From Eubacteriales bacterium (GTDB lineage Bacteria > Bacillota_A > Clostridia > Lachnospirales > Lachnospiraceae), in assembly GCA_030527765.1 (NCBI GenBank), contig JAUNAE010000219.1, positions 1 to 6,458 on the forward strand: 6,458 nt of DNA, in the 5' to 3' direction. Below, piece after piece: positions 1 to 5,570 of this stretch. The translations under genes and the position numbers were made by a program. Below the pieces are notes generated by a model. It did not search any database, was not told the origin of the DNA, and saw nothing but the letters and a program-made list of their open reading frames with translations. Every line of letters begins with the position of its first letter. The stretch's first letter is position 1.

Positions 1-1
1 A

Positions 2-706
2 ATGGATGTGATTTCTCCCTTAATCGGCAACACATTACTCTTAGGTTTCATCGCTTATTTTTTTGTTTTTGCCCTTGCAATTCTGTTAGCAGTCTTTTGT
101 GTTCTCCATGAAGATCGCTGGATTGACATTACGATTTGCAAAATCGGAACCTTTACTTACTACATACCCGGTTTCTGGCTTGGTGTTGTGCTTGTGTTAA
201 TCTTCAGTATTTATCTCGGATGGCTGCCAAGCAGTGGAGCCTACGATGTTGGAATGCAGAACAACATTGGAAATCGTATCTCTCATTTGATTCTGCCACT
301 CATTGTAATGATCGCAAGTCATCTATGGTACTACGCTTACATGATTCGAAACAAGCTTCTGGACGAAGTTCGAAAGGATTACATTTTGTTTGCCAAAGCC
401 AAAGGATGCACTCGCCGTGAAATTGTCTGGAAGCATTGTCTTCGAAATGTCGCTCCTACCATCGTCAGTATTATGGCCATATCAATCCCTCATGTTACCG
501 GAGGAACCGTAGTTGTCGAAGCAGTGTTCAACTATCCCGGAATCGGAAATCTTGCTGTAGAGAGTGCTAAATATCATGATTATAATCTGCTCATGATTTC
601 TGTGCTTATTACCGGAACAGCAGTTTTTGTCGGAAGTTTCATTGCCCAGACAATTAACGAAGAAATCGATCCAAGAATGAGAGAAATGGAGACAATGAAA
701 TGGTAG
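2..706 (+). CDS. ABC importer permease, DppB/OppB type (5' partial)
   Basis: This is one of the two channel-forming membrane subunits of a peptide-class ABC importer. The visible 234 residues match the DppB family from its second membrane segment onward. LGWLPSSG is at residues 72-79. The EAA loop that docks on an ATPase spans about 126-151, with DYILFAKAKGC followed by H145 and P152. The family block VVEAVFNYPGIG is at 171-182, and the usual DPR ending is at 223-225. Hydrophobic segments lie near 10-34, 51-71, 94-115, 150-172 and 196-217. Family members are usually about 305-320 residues, so roughly 80 N-terminal residues, including the first membrane helix, lie before the window. The ATG at position 2 is almost certainly an internal methionine, because homologues have an ordinary membrane-entry sequence ending in NTLLLG here and no ribosome site can be seen. 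The stop overlaps the next permease start by 7 bases (ATGGTAG), so the two are probably translationally coupled. The family call is firm; the substrate is unknown. Confidence 0.95.
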   Translation: MDVISPLIGNTLLLGFIAYFFVFALAILLAVFCVLHEDRWIDITICKIGTFTYYIPGFWLGVVLVLIFSIYLGWLPSSGAYDVGMQNNIGNRISHLILPLIVMIASHLWYYAYMIRNKLLDEVRKDYILFAKAKGCTRREIVWKHCLRNVAPTIVSIMAISIPHVTGGTVVVEAVFNYPGIGNLAVESAKYHDYNLLMISVLITGTAVFVGSFIAQTINEEIDPRMREMETMKW

Positions 707-1599
707 AACAGGATAAATTTAAAATTGTAGGCCCGGGATATCGTGTTCATGAACCAAAGAAGAAAAAACGCCGATTCCTGTCCAGGATAAAGGGGACACC
801 GATTCTTTCATTGATCATCTTACTTATCATTGCATTGAGTTGTATCTTCGCAAACATTGTTGCAAATCACGATCCCTCTCTATTTTATTATCAGTCACTG
901 AATCAGGCCCCAAACAGCGAATTTTATTTTGGCACGGATTCTCTTGGTCGAGATCTCTTCTCTATCATGTTTTATGGTGGTCGAGCATCTTTGGCAATTG
1001 GTCTCTTAGGAGCTGCAATTATCGCAATCCTCGGAACAATCTTCGGATGCATCAGCGGTACAGCAAATGACAAAGTAGATAGTGTCATGATGCGATTTAC
1101 CGAACTCTGCGGAAGTATTCCCGCACTTCTTCTGGTATTAATTTTGTCAGCACTTTTTCCCAGAAAGAATGTTTTGACAATGTCGATCGTTATTGGAATC
1201 ACAGCCTGGTTTGGAATGGCTCGTATTGTAAGAAGCGAAGTCAGACAAATCCGTAATTGTGACTACGTATTGTATGCGCGCTGCACCGGAGGACGTTTCC
1301 TTTATGTTATGTATCGTCATTTAATTCCCAACTTTCTCTCAGCGGTTATGTTTGTTGTGATTTCGAATATATCCAGCTGTATCACCATGGAATCGACTTT
1401 GAGTTTCCTTGGACTGGGACTTCCTGTCGATACCCTTTCCTGGGGCAGCATGCTTTCTCTTGCGAACAAAGCCCTTATCATGAAAACCTGGTGGGTTATC
1501 ATTGTTCCCGGATTGTTTTTGGTTGTCACTCTTATGTGTATTACCAATGTAGGAAATTATCTTCGCAAAGAAAACACCCGCAAACCCAGCAACCTGTAA
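700..1599 (+). CDS. ABC importer permease, DppC/OppC type
   Basis: This is the second membrane subunit, which pairs with the upstream DppB-type protein to form the translocation pore. It has 299 residues, a normal length for the family. A basic patch (K20-R25) precedes the first membrane helix at about 33-54. The DppC hallmark GTDSLGRD is at 78-85, followed by YGGRASL at 92-98 and a helix at about 96-120. The EAA docking loop runs from about 188 to 211 (DYVLYARCTGG, then RHLIPN). STLSFLGLGLP is at 232-242 and the last helix at about 264-285. The tail is LRKENTRKPSNL, where homologues usually carry LRDxLDPRLR, a mild divergence. The ATG at 700 is chosen because GGAG at 688-691 sits 8 bases upstream and because it overlaps the previous stop, typical of coupled permease pairs. 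Forty-eight bases separate its stop from the binding-protein start. Identity is clear; the transported solute cannot be stated. Confidence 0.96.
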   Translation: MVEQDKFKIVGPGYRVHEPKKKKRRFLSRIKGTPILSLIILLIIALSCIFANIVANHDPSLFYYQSLNQAPNSEFYFGTDSLGRDLFSIMFYGGRASLAIGLLGAAIIAILGTIFGCISGTANDKVDSVMMRFTELCGSIPALLLVLILSALFPRKNVLTMSIVIGITAWFGMARIVRSEVRQIRNCDYVLYARCTGGRFLYVMYRHLIPNFLSAVMFVVISNISSCITMESTLSFLGLGLPVDTLSWGSMLSLANKALIMKTWWVIIVPGLFLVVTLMCITNVGNYLRKENTRKPSNL

Positions 1600-1635
1600 T
1601 ATAACCCTTATGTGGTTGTATATAAATTCAAAAAT

Positions 1636-1640
1636 GGAGG
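1636..1640 (+). promoter_or_regulatory. Ribosome binding site that fixes the binding-protein start
   Basis: GGAGG lies 7 bases before the ATG at 1648, which begins a clear signal peptide (MKKIKAIG). An in-frame GTG at 1612 would add 12 residues but has no comparable site and would put VVYKFKNGG before the signal sequence, so 1648 is preferred. This is the strongest ribosome site in the window, which fits the high expression binding proteins usually need. Confidence 0.85.
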
Positions 1641-1647
1641 AACAAAC

Positions 1648-3210
1648 ATGAAAAAGATCAAAGCTATTGGCACCTTGGTATTGGCAGCTTCTATGTTGTC
1701 ATCCCTTAGCACTACCGCATTTGCAGAAACAGATCTTACTGATCTTAGCAATACTCTTGTATATGCGGGAGAAAATGAGGATACTATTAATCCTCTGCTG
1801 AGTGCTCATGATGAAATCACAGAGCTCGTATTTTCCGGACTTATGAAATATGATGGAACCGGCCAGCCGGTCTGTGACCTTGCAACCGATTACGAATACG
1901 ATGCAGACAATTTCAAATACACTTTCACCCTTCGTGAAGGTGTAAAATGGCATGACGGAACTGATTTTACCGCTGATGACGTTGTCTTTACTTACACAAC
2001 TCTTACTCAGGATGAAACTCTGTCCAGTAGTGTAAAAAGTGATTATGAGAATATCACTTCCATCGAAGCTCCGGATGCTAACACTGTAGAAATCACCTTA
2101 GACAGCTACCGCGCAAATATGCTTGGTTATTTCACTATCGGAATCATTCCGAAGCATCTTCTTGAAGGCGAAGACATTGCCACTACTTCCTTTAACCAGA
2201 ACCCTGTTGGAACCGGCCGTTTTGTATTTGAGAGTTGGGACGCAACCGGCGGAATGATCATCTTCCATCGCAACGAAGAGTATTATGATAAAGTTCCGAA
2301 TATTGAGCGTGTCGTTTACAAAACAGTCGCTGTAGAAAGTACTAAAGCAACAATGCTTCAGTCCGGCGAAGCTGATCTTGCATGGCTGAATGCAAATTAC
2401 GCTGCTACTTTCCGTGATACAGACGGATACAAAAACTGGGATTTCACAACCGCTGACTACCGTGGTGCTTCCATGAATATGGAATCTGATTTCTGGAGTG
2501 TAAACGGAGACAGCATTGGTGTACTGAACTACGCATTAGATAAAGAAGCCATTGTAAATTCTGTATTGAACGGCCAGGGTGCTATTGCATACAGCCCAAT
2601 TCAGCTGAATCCTTTAGGAACCAATGAAAATGCAAACATCTACAGTTATGATCTCGATAAATTTGACGAGGAAATGACTGCTCTCGGATGGGAAAAGAAT
2701 GCTGATGGAATTTATGAGCGTGATGGAATGCCATTCCACTTCACCATTCAGACTCGTGACTATGAAGAAGAGCGTGTTGATATCGCCAATATGATGTCTG
2801 CGATGCTTCGCCAGGCCGGAGTTGAAATGGAAGTTGTTCTTGTAACTAAATTTGACTGGACTGCCGGATATGATGGATTCCTTGCCGGTTTTGCAACACA
2901 GTTTGATCCGGATATGTCTTACAAACAGTTTGTAACAGATGGAAGCGGCAACAACATGCACTACTCTAACGCCAAAGTTGATGAACTTCTTACTGAAGCA
3001 CGTCATACAGAAGATCCTGATCAGCGCAAAGCACTCTACGGTGAATTCGAAGAAGTTTATGCACAGAACCCTGGCGTACTTCTTGTTGCATATCTCGACG
3101 GAAACTATGTAAGCAACAACGCTGTAGATGGTCTGAATACCAGTCGTGTTCTTGGTCACCATGCAGTAGGAGTTATGTGGAACATTGAAGAATGGAAAAT
3201 CTCCCGCTAA
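1648..3210 (+). CDS. Extracellular solute-binding protein, family 5 (SBP_bac_5, DppA/OppA type)
   Basis: This is the solute receptor of the importer, which captures substrate outside the membrane and delivers it to the two permeases. It has 520 residues, a normal size for the family. Residues 1-26 form a signal peptide: basic KKIK, hydrophobic core about 7-20, then TTAFA before E27. It resembles a type I signal peptidase site (AxA). There is no cysteine at the end of the core and so no lipobox; the only cysteine is C76. The family signature YTFTLREGVKWHDG is at 91-104 and continues FTADDVVFTY. NPVGTGRFVFE at 186-196 matches the usual NPVGTGPF block, with R in place of P. NYALDKEAIV at 294-303 matches the usual 'A-DKE-I' element. 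The C-terminal lobe includes the HYSNAKVDELL stretch at 438-448. It sits between the permeases and the ATPases. Peptides are the most probable ligand, but other family members bind nickel, sugars or opines, so cargo is open. Confidence 0.94.
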   Translation: MKKIKAIGTLVLAASMLSSLSTTAFAETDLTDLSNTLVYAGENEDTINPLLSAHDEITELVFSGLMKYDGTGQPVCDLATDYEYDADNFKYTFTLREGVKWHDGTDFTADDVVFTYTTLTQDETLSSSVKSDYENITSIEAPDANTVEITLDSYRANMLGYFTIGIIPKHLLEGEDIATTSFNQNPVGTGRFVFESWDATGGMIIFHRNEEYYDKVPNIERVVYKTVAVESTKATMLQSGEADLAWLNANYAATFRDTDGYKNWDFTTADYRGASMNMESDFWSVNGDSIGVLNYALDKEAIVNSVLNGQGAIAYSPIQLNPLGTNENANIYSYDLDKFDEEMTALGWEKNADGIYERDGMPFHFTIQTRDYEEERVDIANMMSAMLRQAGVEMEVVLVTKFDWTAGYDGFLAGFATQFDPDMSYKQFVTDGSGNNMHYSNAKVDELLTEARHTEDPDQRKALYGEFEEVYAQNPGVLLVAYLDGNYVSNNAVDGLNTSRVLGHHAVGVMWNIEEWKISR

Positions 3211-3233
3211 ATCAAAATCCGGAACTGCCGGCA

Positions 3234-3268
3234 AAAATCCCATCATATATTGATCCTTCAAGGATTTT
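3234..3268 (+). repeat. Inverted repeat A in the binding protein-ATPase gap
   Basis: AAAATCC at 3234-3240 is the exact complement of GGATTTT at 3262-3268, with a 21-base loop. The loop contains a small TTGA/TCAA pair (3250-3253, 3258-3261) stacked against the outer stem. ATCC at 3253-3256 could compete for the same GGAT, so two alternative folds are possible. It begins 23 bases after the binding-protein stop. It is AT-rich and weak, with only a short TTTT at the end of the right arm. Confidence 0.4.
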
Positions 3269-3274
3269 AGCCGA

Positions 3275-3301
3275 GTAACTATGAAAATACGAAATAGTTA
3301 C
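3275..3301 (+). repeat. Inverted repeat B, 8-bp perfect stem
   Basis: GTAACTAT at 3275-3282 pairs perfectly with ATAGTTAC at 3294-3301 across an 11-base loop. A further TTAG (3267-3270) and CTAA (3304-3307) could extend it beyond a small internal loop. No T-run follows. It could be an operator-like dyad, an RNA hairpin, or a copy of a dispersed genomic repeat; sequence alone does not decide. Confidence 0.5.
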
Positions 3302-3317
3302 GACTAATATTACTTGT

Positions 3318-3354
3318 CCCCCAGCGCATTTGGTCAACATACCACGCCTGGGGG
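3318..3354 (+). repeat. GC-rich hairpin C between binding protein and ATPase genes
   Basis: CCCCCAG at 3318-3324 pairs perfectly with CTGGGGG at 3348-3354. Inside it, GC at 3326-3327 can pair with GC at 3346-3347, and TGGT at 3331-3334 pairs with ACCA at 3341-3344 around a 6-base loop. This is the most stable structure in the gap. The bases after it (ATATCTCTG) are not a T-run, so full termination is doubtful; partial termination, or protection of the upstream mRNA from 3' exonucleases, is plausible. Confidence 0.55.
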
Positions 3355-3442
3355 ATATCTCTGTATTATTCAGCACACTCTAGTTCCTACCACCATCAAT
3401 ATTTGGCTCCGTAGGTTCTTCTTTACAAGAATACTTGCAATT

Positions 3443-3446
3443 GAGG
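3443..3446 (+). promoter_or_regulatory. Ribosome binding site that fixes the first ATPase start
   Basis: GAGG lies 9 bases upstream of the ATG at 3456. An in-frame TTG at 3435 would add seven residues (MQLRFLQ), but the GAGG falls inside that extension and the ATPase family normally begins with a short lead such as MDNILELKDY. The ATG at 3456 is therefore preferred. Confidence 0.75.
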
Positions 3447-3455
3447 TTTTTACAA

Positions 3456-4490
3456 ATGGATAACATATTAGAACTTAAGGACTATGCCGTAAGCTTCGAT
3501 ACCTCTGAAGGGGAGGTCGAAGCGGTACGTGGTATCAACCTTCAAGTAAAAGAAGGTGAAATTCTATGTATCATCGGAGAATCCGGATGTGGAAAAACTG
3601 TTTTATGTCAGTCCATAATGCATCTTCTTCCCCGTTATGCACGAATCAAATCCGGAAGTGCTGTCGTCTGTGGAAAAGATATTACTCACGCCTCTGAACG
3701 TGAGATGCGTAAACTCAGAGGCACAGCTTTGTCTATGGTATTTCAAGATCCACTGGCAACTTTAAATCCAACAATTCCTGTTGGAAAACAAATAACAGAA
3801 GCTATTTTTAAGCACCAAAAAGTCAGTCGCGAAGAAGCACGAAAAAAAGCCATAGAACTTCTGACATTAGTTGGTATTGATCAGGCAGAAGCGAGATTTA
3901 ATCTACAGCCGCACTTTTTTTCCGGAGGAATGCGTCAAAGGTGTGTAATTGCAGTTGCTTTAGCCACAAATCCCAAACTATTGTTTGCGGATGAACCAAC
4001 AACCGCATTAGACGTTACTGTAGAAGCTAAAATCATTGATTTATTAATGGAAATTCGGGAAAAAACCGGTATTTCTATTGTTTTTATAACACACGATCTG
4101 GGAATCGCAGCACGTATCGCTGATCGTGTTGCCGTCATGTATGCCGGAAAAATTGTAGAACTCGGAACTGCCGAAGATATTTTTTATGATTCTCGTCATC
4201 CATACACTTGGGGACTTCTCTCTTCCCTTCCGGCACTTGCTATCGAAAGCGGAGAACTCCATTCTATTCCCGGAATGCCGCCGCCTCTCCTTGATCCGCC
4301 AAAAGGTGATGCCTTTGCCGTACGCAACGAATATGCCCTGGATATCGACTATGAGGAAATGCCTCCTATGTTCAAAATCAGTGATACACACTATGCTGCA
4401 ACATGGCTCTTAGATCCTCGTGCGCCCAAAATAGAACAACCCAAACACTTAGTTTTCAGAGGTCATTATGAAAAAGAATTGGATCATTGA
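3456..4490 (+). CDS. ABC importer ATPase 1, DppD/OppD type
   Basis: This is one of two cytoplasmic ATPases that power uptake through the paired permeases. It has 344 residues, and all nucleotide-binding motifs look intact. Walker A is GESGCGKT at 41-48, the Q-loop glutamine is Q97 in VFQDPLATLNP, the signature is SGGMRQR at 156-162, and Walker B is LLFADE at 175-180 with catalytic E180. The D-loop is ALD at 184-186 and the switch histidine is H213. The family's oligopeptide/dipeptide C-terminal region follows (HPYTWGLL at 248-255, IPGMPPPLLDPPKG at 271-284). In typical members this region carries four cysteines that bind an iron-sulfur cluster. Here they align to D285, N291, D298 and T316, so the site is lost while the surrounding frame is kept (AF..R..YA..I...EMPP.F). 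It starts after the 245-base gap and overlaps the second ATPase by 23 bases. Family identity is very secure. Confidence 0.96.
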   Translation: MDNILELKDYAVSFDTSEGEVEAVRGINLQVKEGEILCIIGESGCGKTVLCQSIMHLLPRYARIKSGSAVVCGKDITHASEREMRKLRGTALSMVFQDPLATLNPTIPVGKQITEAIFKHQKVSREEARKKAIELLTLVGIDQAEARFNLQPHFFSGGMRQRCVIAVALATNPKLLFADEPTTALDVTVEAKIIDLLMEIREKTGISIVFITHDLGIAARIADRVAVMYAGKIVELGTAEDIFYDSRHPYTWGLLSSLPALAIESGELHSIPGMPPPLLDPPKGDAFAVRNEYALDIDYEEMPPMFKISDTHYAATWLLDPRAPKIEQPKHLVFRGHYEKELDH

Positions 4491-5352
4491 AGTTCGTAAT
4501 ATCAAGCAGTATTTCAAAATGAACGACCGTCTTACCGTTCATGCACTGGAAGATGTCTCTTTTGGAATGGAACGAGGTGAAGTTTTTGGTCTCATCGGTG
4601 AAACCGGATGTGGGAAATCTACAATGGCCCGTGTCATATCCGGAATCTATCAACCTACTTCTGGCGAAGTCCTTTACAATGGAATTTGTGTTTCCGGCCC
4701 CAATGCTGATAAACAACAAGTAAAAAAACTCCAAAATGAAATGCAGATGGTTTTTCAAGATTCAGCTGCGTCACTAAATCCCCGTATGACAATTGCTCAG
4801 ATTATTCTGGAACCATTACGTATTCAGAAACAGCGTATCGATCATAAAACAGCACAGCAAATGCTGGAACAAATGATGGAAAGTGTTGGACTTTCACCTA
4901 GCTATTTGACCAAACGGCCCGGTGAACTCTCCGGCGGGCAGCGACAGCGTGTTTCAATTGCAAGAAGTCTGATATTAAATCCACAATTGATCATCGCCGA
5001 CGAACCTGTGGCTTCTCTGGACATTTCCATTCAGGCACAGATTATCAATCTTTTCAAAAACTTACAGAAAGAAAAGAATTTTTCATTTTTATTTATTGCA
5101 CACGATCTCTCTGTAGTACGCTTCATCAGCGATCGTGTGGGGGTTATGTTAAATGGAAAATTAGTTGAATTGGCCGAAACGGAAGAACTTTATCAAAATC
5201 CGATTCATCCGTACACCAAATCTCTTCTATCTGCCATCCATTATCCTGACCCTATATATGAACGTCAGAAAAAGATTCTGTATTATGATACAAGTCTTCC
5301 CCTAGGCAGTGTCATGAAAGAGCACAGCCCGGGACATTTTGTATTGGAATAA
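4468..5352 (+). CDS. ABC importer ATPase 2, DppF/OppF type
   Basis: This is the second ATPase, expected to form the nucleotide-binding heterodimer with the upstream gene product. It has 294 residues. Walker A is GETGCGKST at 44-52, the Q-loop is Q97 in VFQDSAASLNP, the signature is LSGGQRQR at 154-161, and Walker B is LIIADE at 174-179 with E179. The D-loop is SLD at 183-185 and the switch histidine is H212. After HPYTKSLLSAI (247-257) the usual cysteine-containing tail is missing. The protein runs from LPLGS at 277-281 to PGHFVLE at 288-294 with no cysteine, making it some 25-35 residues shorter than common DppF/OppF proteins. The ATG at 4468 follows AGAGG at 4458-4462 with a 5-base spacer and lies inside the previous gene, so coupled translation is likely. 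It is the last gene of the operon; a terminator follows about 100 bases later. Confidence 0.96.
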   Translation: MKKNWIIEVRNIKQYFKMNDRLTVHALEDVSFGMERGEVFGLIGETGCGKSTMARVISGIYQPTSGEVLYNGICVSGPNADKQQVKKLQNEMQMVFQDSAASLNPRMTIAQIILEPLRIQKQRIDHKTAQQMLEQMMESVGLSPSYLTKRPGELSGGQRQRVSIARSLILNPQLIIADEPVASLDISIQAQIINLFKNLQKEKNFSFLFIAHDLSVVRFISDRVGVMLNGKLVELAETEELYQNPIHPYTKSLLSAIHYPDPIYERQKKILYYDTSLPLGSVMKEHSPGHFVLE

Positions 5353-5374
5353 ATTTAAATCATAAAGGATTACC

Positions 5375-5400
5375 ACGATTTATTTTAATAAGTCAATCGT
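5375..5400 (+). repeat. Weak hairpin downstream of the operon
   Basis: ACGATT at 5375-5380 pairs with AATCGT at 5395-5400 around a 14-base AT-rich loop. It lies 22 bases after the last ATPase stop. It is short and weak and is noted mainly because two stronger dyads follow it. Confidence 0.3.
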
Positions 5401-5412
5401 ATTCTTGCAATC

Positions 5413-5448
5413 CGATTTGCTCCTTGCAAGACACTAATCAGCAAATCG
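5413..5448 (+). repeat. Inverted repeat upstream of the terminator
   Basis: CGATTTGC at 5413-5420 is an exact complement of GCAAATCG at 5441-5448, with a 20-base loop. The loop holds the palindrome CTTGCAAG (5423-5430), and a second CTTGCAA lies just before the left arm (5404-5410). It may help fold the 3' end of the transporter transcript; no T-run follows it. Confidence 0.45.
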
Positions 5449-5454
5449 CCGACA

Positions 5455-5505
5455 TAAACGAATAAAGAACGTCGAGACAAATTCTCGACGTTCTTTATTC
5501 GTTTA
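5455..5505. terminator. Bidirectional intrinsic terminator between convergent genes
   Basis: The arms 5455-5477 and 5483-5505 are perfect 23-base complements around a 5-base loop (CAAAT). The stem core GTCGAGA/TCTCGAC is moderately GC-rich, and its outer part is AT-rich, so either transcript ends in a T-rich stretch (GTTCTTTATTCGTTT) after the core. It lies 102 bases past the last ATPase stop and 65 bases past the stop of the convergent cysteine desulfurase, exactly where a shared terminator is expected. The T-tract is interrupted by C and G, so efficiency may be below that of a pure T-run. Confidence 0.85.
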
Positions 5506-5570
5506 GCAGATATTTTGATAAACTGTTTTATTTTCAGCTCATGAAGTAGTTATCATTTGACTATGGTAGA

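Larger units (their letters stand above)
3211..3455. other. Structured intergenic gap inside the operon
   Basis: These 245 bases separate the binding-protein stop from the first ATPase start. No convincing coding frame crosses them and no known riboswitch class is recognised. They carry three inverted repeats (3234-3268, 3275-3301, 3318-3354), listed separately, and a small CCGG/CCGG pair at 3219-3222 and 3228-3231. None is followed by a clean run of T on the + strand, so none is a textbook intrinsic terminator. The region could act as a partial terminator or as a 3' mRNA-stabilising element that raises binding protein relative to ATPase, or it could hold an unrecognised promoter. That role is inferred only from position and structure. 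Confidence 0.6.

Noticed and set aside
2..4. ATG at the left edge as the true start of the first permease
   Set aside because: The protein would lack the first membrane helix and about 80 residues found in the family, so the gene is cut by the window edge.
1612..1647. GTG start adding 12 residues to the binding protein
   Set aside because: There is no ribosome site before it, and it would disrupt the signal peptide. GGAGG at 1636-1640 clearly serves the ATG at 1648.
2614..3261. A 215-codon open frame on the - strand, antisense to the binding-protein gene
   Set aside because: It lies almost wholly opposite the confidently identified binding protein, shows no recognisable domain, and has a scattered Phe/Ile/Cys-rich composition typical of an antisense shadow. 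I see no ribosome site that supports it.
3403..3432. Possible promoter before the first ATPase (TTGGCT with an AT-rich stretch about 17 bases on)
   Set aside because: The -10 side (CAAGAA or AAGAAT) matches the consensus poorly, so it cannot be called from sequence; transcript mapping would decide.
3435..3455. TTG start adding seven residues to the first ATPase
   Set aside because: The GAGG ribosome site lies within the added stretch and points to the ATG at 3456, which gives the normal family N-terminus.
3211..3455. Riboswitch or T-box in the gap
   Set aside because: I recognise no conserved riboswitch core or T-box sequence, only simple inverted repeats.
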